Part shown: positions 12,412 through 24,296 of the stretch, one piece after another
Layout: the number at the start of each line of letters is the position of its first letter
How positions within the stretch are numbered: the stretch's first letter is position 1
Origin: Stromatinia cepivora
Lineage: Eukaryota > Ascomycota > Leotiomycetes > Helotiales > Sclerotiniaceae
DNA length: 64,000 bases
Reading direction: 5' to 3'
Assembly: GCA_014898415.1 (NCBI GenBank)
Contig: RCTD01000008.1
Location: 1,550,001-1,614,000, forward strand
Program-made: the position numbers and the translations under genes
Notes under the pieces: model-generated
The model's input: the letters and a program-made list of their open reading frames with translations, nothing else
What the model was told of the DNA's origin: nothing
Database searches by the model: none

Positions 12412-12693
12412 TATAATGTATAAGAATTATAATAGAACTGAATAAACAAGGTCAATTATGTTCTTTAGAATTTATAACTGAAGAATTATGGTTTGTAAAA
12501 AGCGACTAGATATATATACACAAATACTTATTTATGGGCTGTGGGGTTGTGTGTATATATTATTAGGGTTACCATTTTACTATATTAAATTATATAATTT
12601 GTAAGGTATATATACGGATGATCAGCTCATAAATTGATATGGGAGATAAGAGGTATCACGTGGTTAGCCTCCTGTGGTCCACGACTCGCGACA
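12412..12693 (-). repeat. 5' LTR of the nested gypsy element
   Basis: This 282-bp partner of 2288-2569 ends, on the plus strand, with CGACTCGCGACA. It is followed by AATAG (12694-12698), the duplicate of 2283-2287. Its left end has mutated from TGTGACG to TATAATG, again only transitions. The right half keeps more G and C (for example 12655-12693) than the left copy does. Confidence 0.85.
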
Positions 12694-12698
12694 AATAG

Positions 12699-15600
12699 TA
12701 CAGAAAGAGAATATATATAATAAATAAAAAGAAATATAAAAGTAATTGATCTGTATAATTATTAATTATCGTCATCGAAATCTAAATATCTTTATACCCT
12801 TTTTTTCTTTCTATATTTTATTTAAGGGGATTTTATTTTATATAATTATTTGATATATCTATAATGGTAAAAGATATCTTATTGCAATATATTCCAGATT
12901 ATATTATATATAATTATTTAGTAATCAATATTAGTTTAAGTAAAAAGCTTTGGATTGATATCTATTCTTTAATCCTGAATTCGATAATTCGAGTATCTAC
13001 TTATAATTTAGTTAATCAATTCTTTAATCTGGAGTAGTATCTACTTTCAAATTTAATTATTTTAGTATTATATATTATGGATATCAGTAAATCCGGTTAT
13101 CTTGAATAATATATTTATTTATTAAATAATTTCAATAAAATTTATATTTAGCAAAAAGGCGATATAGTTTAGGATTTTTTCTAAAATATTGCTTTTCCTG
13201 TTTCCCTTGTTTAGAATGAAGTATTTTTCTAGGAAAGATTAGAATTAGGTATTTCAGGTTTAATATATTATAACAAAATTATGGATCAATTATATTTATG
13301 AAGGGTAATTGGATTAATGGAAAATAAGAGATATAAAGTGATAGGAGAGTTGAAATAATATAATATAATTGAATTTAATCAATAAAATGAGGAAAAAAAG
13401 AAAAGTAATATAATTCAACAATTTAGAAAAAAGATTAGAGAGTAAATTCCAAGTTCTATAAAAAAAAGATAATTAATATCAAAAATTACATTTATCTTTA
13501 TAATTATTTGTTTATAATAGTATTTACTTTTTAATAATTTAATTCCATACAAAAAATAAAGAGGGTATTAAATTAGTTAATTGTATAATCGATGTTTATT
13601 ATATACCATAATCATCAGTGGATCCAAATATATAAATAGTAAAGTATAGATTGTATTGATTTATATAATAGGGTTGGATACGATTAATAACCATTAAAGT
13701 AAAGAACTTTATAATCTCGTTTGATAATTTCATTCAGGAATTCGAGTATTAATCGAAACGATTATTCTGGAGAGATAAAATAGATTGTTATAAAGAACTT
13801 AATTATTTAAATAAATATTATCGGATATTTGATATTGCAAATAATCAATAATATTAGAATAATAGGAATGGAAACTTTATAGTTTTGGATATTATTTTAT
13901 TATCGATTTGATTATTATATAATATTTGATTATTACCGGGAAATTATATATTTATATAATAATGAAGAATATTTAAGTATTATAAATTCTGTTTTTTCAA
14001 AAATTATTTTTTTTTCTTTTTTATATCTTTTATATTTAATCAAAAATTATCTAGTTTTTATAATAAACAATATCATCCTTAATCCTTTTTTATTCTTATC
14101 TAAAGATTATCCATCCCTATATTCATTATTATTTCAATCTTTATCTACACTTAAAAATCCTTCGCCTCTACCTTTATTTAAAGGTTATCCATCTTTATCT
14201 CTATTGCCTTTATCTTTATATACATCTTCTAATTCATTCTATAATTCAATTCTTAATTTTAAACCTTATAAAATTAATGGTTTCTTAATAAGATACTAAA
14301 TATCAAAATTTAACAAATTATAAATTAATTTAGAAAGGAGTTTTATATAAGTCGTAAATATATCATTGCAATTAGTTCCAATCGAATCGATTCAAATCGA
14401 ATAGTTTATCGATTAAAAATCTATAAATTATTTATTCTCGATTATATTTCAAATCCGATTATTCGTTCAATAATTGAATATCTCATTGGGTTTTTCCTAT
14501 TAATCAAAATTATTTATCTTGAATGATTTTTATTTCTAATTATTATCTTGAAAAAGCGAAAACTTGATTAGGATAATGAATTTGAAATGGAAAAGTAAAT
14601 ATATCATTATTTGAAACCTTTTCAAGGAACCTTTATCCCGAAATTTTATAGAAAAATAATTTATAATGGATCTTTTATTTTGATTCTTTTAAAGATTTAT
14701 AGGCAAAGATTTTATAATATCAATTTTGATATATAACGGGAAATTGATGATTCTATTTTCAAAATGAAAGTAAAAGAAGCTTTCAAAATATTAATCGAGT
14801 ATAAAATAATTCATAAAGATTCTGAACTATATAATATCTTCGAAATTGAAGATTAAATAATAATCATTGATTTTAAATAGGCTGAATTAGGAAATAAAAT
14901 ATGGGAAAAAAGTATTAATAAAGATAATATAGGATATTTTATATAAGAATTCTAATGAGTTTGTAAAGGAATCGAATTCATTTTGGTAGAATGCGAATAT
15001 ATAATAAAGGAATTAATTGAATAGATTAAATACAAAAGTTAAGATGATTTATATATAGAGATTTATATAGATTAGTTTATATAATTAAGAAGAGAGATAA
15101 TAAAATCTTTTTTAAAATGAAAAATGAGATATTATTTCTTTGAATAATTTTGGAGATATTTGAATATAACAAAAAATGTATTTATACTCTGAAAAACATA
15201 ATTTTAGATATATTATTTTTTAAGTTTTGTAAAATATTATATTTATATCGCCATTTGTATTCGATATAAAAGAATATATTGGATCTTCTCTTAAAAACAT
15301 TCTTTCTTTTTTATCTTTATTATAATATTATATTCTTTTGATTCCCAATAAATATATTTTCTTTTAATCTATAATTTTGCTAACTATATTTTAGAATATA
15401 AAATACTACAAAATAACAGAGTTTATATAATTTTATTAATATTCAATGTTTTAAAAAAAATAAATAGATAAAGATGCTCTAGAACATTTTATAATTGAAA
15501 CTTAAAATTGTAAGTTGTATTATTCCTGATCCTGGTATATTTAAGAAATCCTTGGAAAAGCTATTCCTGATATTTGATATTTGATATTGATTTTATAAAA

Positions 15601-18600
15601 AAAGGACTTTATATGGATCATAATGAATGATAATGATTATTATTATTAACTATTAATGAATGTCTATCAAAGTCTAATATAGAAGAATTGATTATAAAAG
15701 ATGGAACAATAAAGAATGAATTTTCGATATAATATAATTAGAGATGATTTTCTATATCATTATATTGGGATAAAGTTTGTTCATTGTTGATAGAAAATAA
15801 TCGAATTCTTTGTTGTTTTGTAGATCGTATATTATTATCGATCTCAGTTTCCGATAAATATCATTGTTTCCTATATTCCTGTTGTTCATCATCTTCCCCC
15901 TTCTTTATAGATCCCACAATTATAGCTCTGTGCTGCTGGAAGCATTATTCCATATTCTTTTTTTGGAAATATAATTTAAATATATACTCGAATATAGAAT
16001 AACTAATATTACTCTGATTTTGATTATAAAACCTCCAAAAATATAATAATTCGATTGAATAATCCAAAGGAAGAGAATAGAAGTTATTGATTAAAAAATT
16101 CTTTTATTTATTTGATATTGGAAATAATTTTGTTTAATAGCCAAAAGGATTTCTTTCATTTTCTGTTTTATTATTATTCAATACAATAGAAAGAATATAA
16201 TATATTAATATCTTAGATATACTTTATCTACTTTCAGTATTATAAAGCGAATCTATATTTGCAATATATAAGATCAGAATATTGTTTTATTATTGTTATC
16301 AAAAATTAATATATATACCTTGAATATCTTAACTTTGAGAAAGTCTTGTTAAGACTTTTAGATATAATTGAAGATCAAGGATTGTCTTTATTGAGGTAAA
16401 ATCGGCATTATTGATGCTCTAAAAATCTATTTTATTATCCCGGATCTTCTATTCCAAACTCAAGATCTCTTATAAATTCGCTTGTAATAGACTATATTGT
16501 ATAGAAAGATCGAAATTGAATTTATTATCGGTATTGTTTCCTGTATTGTTGATGCAAACAATATTGATTTCTATACAAAATTTTCAGTTATTATCATTAG
16601 AAAAAGAATATATCTATATTTCAATAATAAAGTTAACTTATTTTGATCTTTTAAATTATAATCTGAATCGTTATTATCATTTCTTTTTGATTTAATATAT
16701 AACTTTTTGGTAAGAAGAATATATTATTTTTGAACAATTGCCCTTTTAGAATATAGAGCAATTGGTATATAGATATAAAGAATAAATTGAAAAGAAATCA
16801 TTTTGAGGGATATAAAAATGATTAACGATATTTAAGAAACTATCTGCTTTTTATAGCTACTAATATTAAATCGAATTGTTTGAAGGAGGAATACAGAAAA
16901 AAAGTAGAAATAAAGAAAGCGAAAATTTAAATATATTTTTCGGGCTATTTATTTAAATATATTTTCTATAGTCTTCTGTATATTTTCATTATATTCTTAT
17001 TCATTCCAATTTGCGATTCTCTTCAGCTCTCTATTATATAGATTATAATTGGCGGACGCTTCCATTATAGAAATAAATAATTTCAAATAAATTATATCTT
17101 AGTAAAAATATTAAGTATATTGCATTATCAATCTATTTCTATATCCTATTATAGTCATTATAATTACCTATATCCATTTATATATACTTTAAGTTTTTGG
17201 ATCGTCAGTGTTTGGCCGTTTGTTTTGAATATATAGAAGATTGGGGTGTTTATAATGAAGATCGATTTGTTTTATAATAAATCAGCTTAAATCAAGGTAT
17301 ATACCATTGATTACTTGTTTTGGAATATAGAAAACTTGTTTGATTTATTCTGCTTTATAATGAAACGATTTGTAATAAAGTTAAATAATCAAATAGATAC
17401 ATTATTATTGTGAAGCATTTTTGCAATTGGATAATATATAATAAAGAGCCAGAAAAGATCGAAATAAGTTCCTTGTTATTAATATTATCGAGAATATAAT
17501 CGAAAAGATTAGAAACATATAATGATAAAGAGGATAAAAGCGAATTGGACTTCGATATAGATCTCAACATATATTTTAGTTTGTATAATCAAAATTGTCG
17601 AATTCGCAATAGTAATTTGATTTGGATCACTAGAAATACCATCCTTTGTAAGCTTTTGTATATTCTCATAATATCAATATCTTAATCCTGATATAACCCT
17701 TTTTGTATAAGATATATTTTTAATATCATTTCTCGATTAGTAACAAAACATATATATTTTTAATAATACTTTTTTGCCTATCTAATATATCGATAGAACC
17801 TTCCCTTTATAGAAATGAAATTATACAATTTTAAATGATTATATATCCATTCTGGTGTTAACAAATTAAATTAACGATTTTTCCAAATTTATATATAAGA
17901 TTTATCATTTTGGAATAATTATACCCTCCAAATAAAACTTATTTTAAAATTATACAATCTATCCCTTATAGATATCCATAAAGTAACCCAGATCTTGAAC
18001 CACCAATGTTTTGTTATCGATACTTAGGAAATTACAATCTATAATAAAGATCAATTGTTTTCCTCACAAATTAATCCAAATCCAAAACAAACTATATATA
18101 TTATTTTATTATACAGAAACTTATTACAATCCTTTCCTCAATATATAAACTATCTTTAATATAATAAGCCAATAAGAGCACCTTATATTATAACAAAGCA
18201 TTTTTATAATTAATTATAAATCGAAATCGAGATTTGTAATTTAAAAAAAATAATATTATCGAAAGTTTCAATTGTAATGAAATCGATATAAAGGAAGATT
18301 GAAAATAGATTGGTATAAGAAGACTTTTCAGTTTATAGATATCTTTTATATAGCTAAACCCGAACGATCTTTTTTTTGCAGAATAAGATTCTATAATATA
18401 GATCATGCTGTACTTATTCTAGTACCGCGGAAATCCTATTGTAAGCAGTATCCTGAGCTAATTAATCCTTGGTACAATTTCAATTACAAAATTCATTCTT
18501 CCAATATATAAGGATTACAGATCAGACTTTTTACAAGATTGTATGATTTATCTTCTATATTAATTTACTGGTTTATAATTAATTCTATTAATACCAATGT

Positions 18601-19250
18601 TTTGTATCCGATTTATAGAATACTCAGAAGAACCTGCGATATTATCATTTTCATATAGATCGTTATCTATTATAATCATATCTAATAGAAATCGATCCTT
18701 TTCGTTATAGATCAGTCTAGATACAGATATATAGTGTATACCGATTTTAAGGGTTTATCGAAATCCCTACCCTAATATATAATATAACAATATAATCAAA
18801 TAAAAATTAGCTATATTATTATAAAGTATTTCTTTTATTAATCAGATTATATTGTATAGAAATAATATTAAAAACAAATTTCCCCTGTTACAATTATCGA
18901 GTAGATATTGTTATAAGGATTGGGATAATATAATAATAAAATGAAGAAAACAAGGACAATAAATTGGACTTATATTCATATCTCGAACAATACAATGATA
19001 TCTAAAAGAATAATCATCATTGTAATAATCACAAATATCGATTCCAAAATAATAGATCGAAAAAGATCGAAAGGTTTGATATGAAATTGATCATATTATT
19101 AAAGCTTTTTAATTATAATAAAGCATATTAAATGGATTTCAATAAAGGAATCGATAATATATAATATAACTGAGAAAGGGGTGTTAAGAGAGGGTTGAAG
19201 AAAAAGATAATTGAGGAAAAAGAAACGCGAACTTTTATAATTATTGAAAA
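12699..19250. other. featureless AT-rich DNA
   Basis: About 6.5 kb lies without a recognisable gene, LTR or terminal repeat. Open frames of 60-73 codons (15784-16002 plus, 17355-17570 minus, 18188-18511 both strands) have the amino-acid make-up expected of random AT-rich DNA. A pyrimidine-rich stretch at about 13995-14235 is low complexity. Confidence 0.6.
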
Positions 19251-19254
19251 CAGC

Positions 19255-19325
19255 AGTCGGTTTGTATACACACCTTGCCTGATTGCAGTGGCCGCTAAAC
19301 TCGGGGGGGTAGACCGGCGTACTGA
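19255..19325. other. isolated GC-balanced island
   Basis: About 70 bases of normal composition (around TTGCCTGATTGCAGTGGCCG and a run of seven G) stand in extreme AT-rich DNA. No coding, tRNA or terminal-repeat structure is evident. It may be a short remnant too small for RIP to act on, or the end of an unrecognised element. Confidence 0.35.
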
Positions 19326-19689
19326 GAAAATATTTTAATATTAATTTAATATAAAATAAAAAATTTAATATCTAAAAAGAAATATAAAAGATTTATTTAT
19401 TTTATTAAAATAAATAATTTTTTATATAAATAAATATTTTAATTAATTTATTTTTATTATTTTTATTATTTTTATTAATATTATTAAAAATTATAAATTT
19501 ATAATGATTTTTGAAATAATAATAATAATAATAGTAATATTCATATTCAAATTCAGAGATTATAGAATCTATATAAAATCTACTCTATATTTTTATACAG
19601 AATTTGATGTATAGATCACTCTTTCGAAAAAGAGAATTCCGAATAACTTTATATATTGTAATTATTGAATTAAAAAAGCTTCAAATTAT

Positions 19690-19830
19690 GAGTATCTGAT
19701 AGGCTACGCAGTACGAGCTGATCGTAGGTCCTGAGGGGCGTGAAAAATAACTACGGTGAGCCTTCTTCAACGAACCCGTTGTTATTTTTAGACCCGAAAG
19801 GGCCGAAGACAAAGCTCGTTATTTAATGAT
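19690..19830. other. second GC-balanced island with short inverted repeat
   Basis: About 140 bases of normal composition lie just left of the compartment border. They contain AAAAATAAC (about 19745) and its inverse GTTATTTTT (about 19791), about 36 bases apart, which could form a stem. No family can be named from this. Confidence 0.35.
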
Positions 19831-20582
19831 TTGTATATTATTTATATACTTTATTTTTTCTTTAAATTAAATAGATTTAATAAATTCAATAGATTTCAAA
19901 ATAGATTATATTATCGAAGAGTATACAAAATGGATTAGAATCTATTGATATTTTAAAGAATTCTTAAAAGAATAGAATCCGTTATATAAAAAGGGAATAG
20001 AATATTCGATGGAAAACAATAGATTTTGACAACCGAAAGAGCCCTAAGCCTATATGATGTATTCGTTAAACTCGTAAAGTCTTGATGCTTCTTTCCAAGG
20101 AATAGAGACTTGAGATGTGGGGCATGGAAGCTACCCTATATAATCACTTCTGAGAATGTTTCTCACCCTAAAATTAAATACACCTACGATGCCAGGCACA
20201 TGTCGCTGATAATATCAAGTCTCATAATCATATGCCTTAATCATTACCATTTTAAAGTTGAGAAACAACCATACTTCACTGACAAATCAACGAAGTTTTG
20301 AAAATATATCATGCGACTCTTCGAGAATTGTCGCCTCGATGTGAGTAGAGTTGTTTCCCACCATTGTTCCAAGAACAAGCAGTTGTACTTAGCCCATCTT
20401 GCTCTTTTAATTACATACAGCATCTCACACCCACCTGAACAACACCTGAACAACATCTGGACAAGTGTCCACAAATGAGTATATATGCCCCTGGATATAG
20501 TGATACTCTTATAGATCATCCAACATCAACCACCATCACAATCACATTCACCATCAGCAAACGCAATATCAACATTTCAATA

Positions 20583-21401
20583 ATGCCTTCAACTTACACA
20601 AAGTTTACCTGCGGGCATGTCCTGGAATCACGAACTGCAGCCGGACGGGCAAAAGAGGAGCCTCCTCAAGCTCTCAAGAGAACGTTGACACGCATCTTGA
20701 GCCTTGGAAGGGCCGGGGAGTCGACAGCATCCAGAACACGCACTCTTCACCAACCTCAACCTGAGAGGTTGAAGCTGGGATTGAGGCGGGTTTTAACCTT
20801 GGGAAGATTCGAGCCTCCGACACTCACTTCCATCGAAGAATGTCCCAACTGCCAACGGAATGCAATATTCGAGTCGGACGTGTACTTGGGATGGGTCGAT
20901 GAACAGCCAGAATTAGGAGAAGGATCCCAACCGGAGGAGCCCAGCCCCCAACGACCCCATACGGCACAGGCTGTCCCCCAGGAGTTCCAAACACGACGAG
21001 AGTCCGCTCCATTGGAAGGATCCCCAGAATCGCGCAGACAGCAAGCCCGCATTCCCCTTGAGTTCATCCGCGATCGTACCCACGCTCGTGAACAAGTCCA
21101 ACAAGAGAAGGACAGGGACGAAACTCTCAAATCTCTCGAAGGACGGGTCCAACAAGAGAAGGACAGGGACGAAACTCTCAAACATCTCGAAGGACGAGAC
21201 CGCGCTCCCACCCTTCCGACCATTCCCCTCGGGGGATTTTGGGACTCAGAAGAGGAGTACATGGACGAAACCCTCGCATCTCACGAAGGACGAGGCCGCG
21301 CTCCCACCCTTCCCCTCGGGGGATTTTGGGACCCAGCAAAGGAGGAATCACGAATCCAACACGAAAGAAACCCATTTGAATCGGATGAAGATTCAATCTG
21401 A
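20583..21401 (+). CDS. orphan repeat-containing protein with N-terminal Cys/His motif
   Basis: This single open frame is followed by a stop at 21399-21401. An upstream in-frame ATG exists at 20475, but I prefer 20583. There the product (272 aa) starts MPSTYTKFTCGHV, a compact Cys-Gly-His pattern that pairs with a later CPNC (about residues 86-89) and may bind a metal. The middle is rich in Pro, Glu, Arg and Gln and probably disordered. The C-terminal half has two kinds of tandem repeat: an EQVQQEKDRDETLK-type unit of 17 residues present twice (about 21094-21190), and an RAPTLP...PLGGFWD unit present twice (about 21200-21335). A GTAAGT-like donor follows the stop, so a 3' UTR intron is possible. 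I recognise no family; it is probably lineage-specific. It is the first gene to the right of the AT-rich block. Confidence 0.6.
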   Translation: MPSTYTKFTCGHVLESRTAAGRAKEEPPQALKRTLTRILSLGRAGESTASRTRTLHQPQPERLKLGLRRVLTLGRFEPPTLTSIEECPNCQRNAIFESDVYLGWVDEQPELGEGSQPEEPSPQRPHTAQAVPQEFQTRRESAPLEGSPESRRQQARIPLEFIRDRTHAREQVQQEKDRDETLKSLEGRVQQEKDRDETLKHLEGRDRAPTLPTIPLGGFWDSEEEYMDETLASHEGRGRAPTLPLGGFWDPAKEESRIQHERNPFESDEDSI

Positions 21402-22598
21402 GGCTAAGGTAAGTGACTAAAGTGAGTTGTTTCGCTGACAAATGACAAGATCAACTAAACTTTCAGAATGCAGACATTCTAAACGCTTAGGAAAAACTCT
21501 GTTCAATACAGATGGGTAGGAGGAGTTCTTTTCAACACAGACTAGACTGCTATGCACAACCAAATTGACAAATACAACATCTTCAACTAAAATATACGAC
21601 CAATCCAATTGAACTATGAAAGATGAGTATTCACAACACATCCTTTCCTTCCCATGTGAACGCGACAGAATTGAAAGCTAACTAACGTATCACTAAGGCA
21701 GAATCGAAAACTGCAGAACGAATTCACAATGAACTCTTATAGTGGGACTATTTACTAATGAAGAGAAATTGCTAGATCCATGAATTTGACCGAAACCGTT
21801 ACATTTTATTCGAAAGTCCTTCCAGTCCTTAACAATTAAAGCCCAAACCGCAAAATTAAGATTTTGTTATTATCTTAGAAGACAAAGGGACTATGGAACA
21901 ATTGCTGAGGTACATTGTCCACAAAGACCCCAAGTTGAAAACAAAGAGGGGATCGAAAGGTGACTGGGCGACATTCAAAGGTAGGTAAAAAGCATAAAAT
22001 ACACACTTTTTTTATTTCGCATGCCCCAAGGATTTAAAACATCTAGTCAACTATAAAAGTCTAGATGGTTCAGGGCACTAAATAAAACATCCAATTACCA
22101 CAAACATCATTAACATATGAAATTATCATAATCATTTAATTATTAATAGAACTTTGTTCTTCGAGAAGGGTAGTGGAACTGTTCATAGCAGCTCGAAAAA
22201 CTCATGTGAAACAATGGAGAATCATGAAAGAGGGGGGATGAGTATAAAAAATTGAAAAGTATGGTAAGTAAGTATGGGTTGAACATCACATTTACAAATT
22301 ATTGACAAAATTGGGAGGAGATCTGTAATTATAATTTTAACAGCCTAGAAGTCACATAAAGTTAATTTACTCAAAGGTCAAGCTTCATCTCAATGAGCCC
22401 TTAACTCCTACTCCATGCTTCGCCTAAACGGAAGCCAAAACTAGAACCCCCTGATAACCAGCAAAACCTACTCCTTAACAAGTAAGAAGTTCCTAAAATA
22501 CCCTCCACCCGGCACAAGCCTGCTCCCAAACCGATCATCCACCAACCCAAATTCTTCCCCGTGTCAAACCCATGACTCGCCCAGTAAAATATTCCCAT
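21402..22598. other. intergenic, no gene seen
   Basis: The composition is moderately AT-rich. There are short open frames only, none with recognisable content or a credible start context. It serves as the shared 3' flank of the convergent genes at 20583-21401 and 22599-23291. Confidence 0.5.
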
Positions 22599-23291
22599 CT
22601 ATTTCGCGAAATCCTCCCGATAAACACCTTCAATTCTTTTGAAAATCGAATCCCTCCTATAAATATCCTTAATCATATTTTTCTCATCAGCTTCCACATA
22701 AGCTAATGTCCAATTGTCATTTCCGAGATCGATTAATCCAGCCGCTAATCTCAACTGCGAAACACTAAAATAGTCGATGAAGAATTGACAACGGATTAAT
22801 TCCACCTTAGACAGCGATGAATTGATTTGTCGCACCAATGCCTTGATCTCCTCAACGTGGTTGGCGTACGATTTTGGAGCTTCTTTACGGGGAAGACCAG
22901 GATGAATAATGAGTTCAAGAATCCCAGTCCACGAGGAGTAGTTCGGAAGCTGGCGGAGGACCATGGACATATCTGTTTGTTTATCACCAGTGTAGTTGAT
23001 TGAAAGACTTAGGATTTTGTTGGACTTAGTGTGCCATTCCTTGTTTATCACTGGTCCAGGAAAAGGGGCCGACGGATCAAGCCACTCTTTGGCCTCTTTG
23101 GTAGAAATATCTGTGTGAACACGATTTTCGAGACGTCGCCATCCGTGATGATAGCTTTCCTCGCTGTTGCAGAGTTCGCAGGTGCATCCTTCGGGTGCTT
23201 CGTCTCTTCCGTGGACACACTGCTCTAATGCTGAGGCGTCGACCTTGTTGTGTGTGGCCCAATCTACGGGGAGATTAATGTATCTAGGCAT
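22599..23291 (-). CDS. hypothetical protein, member 1 of a local paralogous family
   Basis: This is a 230-aa single-exon frame with an ATG at 23291-23289. The N-terminal third carries four Cys (ALEQCVHGRD and EGCTCELCNSEE), a possible zinc site. The C-terminal two thirds match the proteins at 24297-24833 and 25615-26190. The shared features are an LPNYSSWTGILELIIH segment, a PRKEAPKSYANHVEEI helix, an IxSSLSKVEL segment, then a VSQLRLAAGLIDLGNDNWTL core (F/V-S-Q-L/M-R/K-L/F-x-A-x-x-Y/I-x-L...W-x-L/F-x-Y in all three). No signal peptide or membrane segment is seen. I do not recognise the family and assign no function. It is convergent with the gene at 20583 and divergent from that at 24297. 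Confidence 0.65.
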   Translation of the reverse strand: MPRYINLPVDWATHNKVDASALEQCVHGRDEAPEGCTCELCNSEESYHHGWRRLENRVHTDISTKEAKEWLDPSAPFPGPVINKEWHTKSNKILSLSINYTGDKQTDMSMVLRQLPNYSSWTGILELIIHPGLPRKEAPKSYANHVEEIKALVRQINSSLSKVELIRCQFFIDYFSVSQLRLAAGLIDLGNDNWTLAYVEADEKNMIKDIYRRDSIFKRIEGVYREDFAK

Positions 23292-23609
23292 CTTGAGATC
23301 TTTTTGTCTTGAGAAAACGGGTTGTTGAGAGTGCCTTGGTATTCTTGGTGAAGTGGATAGAATCGTGGATATCTTCGTTATGATTTAAATCGTTCTCGTA
23401 TTGATGGGTTTGGAGTTTGATTTGTTGGAGGTGGAAAGATTGAAGATGTGTGTGTAAGGAAGATAGAGGATGAGGATATGGTGAGCATCTTATATGAACT
23501 CTTATGTGTAATGTTTGCTATATGTTCGTATCTCATACAGCAAGACAGATAACACTAGCGTTGAATTCACTTTATGCGGCTGTCTTTGGTCCGGCCACGA
23601 CCTTACTGA

Positions 23610-23840
23610 TGCCGCACTCCTCCGTTAAAATTCATGTTAGTGAGATACCGTAAAATGAAGCGTATTTCCTGAAAGGAGACAGAGTAACAGAGACCAGTTT
23701 GTAGTACAAAACAGCCAGACTGTACTGCTGCCGAACTCCTGTATCACAAAATGTGTTAGCGAGATTCCCCTAAATAGAGTGAAGGAGACAAGTACCGAGA
23801 AAGAGTTTGAAATCAAGTACACGGCAGGAAATGGCTAAAA
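23610..23840. repeat. diverged direct duplication of about 115 bp
   Basis: The stretch starting GCCGCACTCC (23611) resembles the one starting GCCGAACTCC (23730). Both continue through a GTTAG-GAGAT segment and an AGGAGACA segment at matching distances. The copies are diverged and neither is coding. It lies in the divergent spacer between two paralogous genes (23292-24296). Confidence 0.5.
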
Positions 23841-24296
23841 GTTAATTATAGGAGAGAATGAAACACGGATACCAGTAACCTCCATGTAAACTTGTAATGC
23901 TCTGTTTATTATGCATATCCTACTTTTTGATCATGTACGGCTACCGTGCAGTTAAAAATGCTGCATCTAATCTTGGTAAATGGGCGTATACATAGAATTT
24001 ACGGTAGCGACAGAGGAAATGCGGCATTTAGTAGTGGATTTGGCGTATCAAAGACCGCATTAGTTGTCATTAGATACGGTTTTGGTTGGGATGTATCAGC
24101 AACCATCCCGTATTCTTAAAAATAGCTCCTTAGATACAATTTCATTCTGCTTTTTAACTCCGTATTCCACTCAACTTCTCTACAACATCCAATACTGAAC
24201 AAATTCCAATCAGAATAACATTAGCCAATCCAATCACCGACCCTCACATTTTCCCTTCATCAAAACTGACCCCTCCAAACCACACAATATTCCGCC

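Larger units (their letters stand above)
2288..12693 (-). mobile_element. nested Ty3/gypsy LTR retrotransposon, RIP-decayed
   Basis: Two 282-bp LTR copies (2288-2569 and 12412-12693) bracket 10.4 kb. The 5 bases before the left copy (2283-2287) and after the right copy (12694-12698) are both AATAG, which shows that the two belong to one insertion. The coding remnants run on the minus strand in the Ty3/gypsy order: reverse transcriptase (about 7.9-6.7 kb), then integrase core (4454-4194), then integrase C-terminal region (4034-3849). A purine-rich tract on the minus strand abuts the left LTR (complement of 2570-2585), as expected of a 3' LTR. Two gag-only elements with their own target duplications interrupt it. 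Without them the element is about 7.0 kb. All reading frames are broken. Confidence 0.85.
1..20000. other. AT-rich, RIP-like gene-poor block
   Basis: This stretch is overwhelmingly A and T, with only short islands of normal composition (about 340-805, 1196-1522, 19255-19325, 19690-19830). Stop codons occur in all frames. Where two copies of a repeat can be compared (for example 2288-2569 with 12412-12693), most differences are C-to-T or G-to-A. That is the signature known for repeat-induced point mutation in ascomycetes. No complete protein-coding gene is visible. The right edge is gradual, between about 20.0 and 20.5 kb. Confidence 0.85.

Noticed and set aside
18188..18511. Overlapping 70-72 codon frames on both strands
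   Set aside because: The plus-strand frame looks slightly more protein-like than average, but it shows no known motif and lacks neighbours. It is most likely chance.
20756..21441. Antisense and shifted open frames over the repeat-containing gene (minus 20756-21262, plus 21058-21420, minus 21178-21441)
   Set aside because: They arise from the repetitive, stop-poor DNA of the gene at 20583-21401. They have no independent start context or recognisable content.
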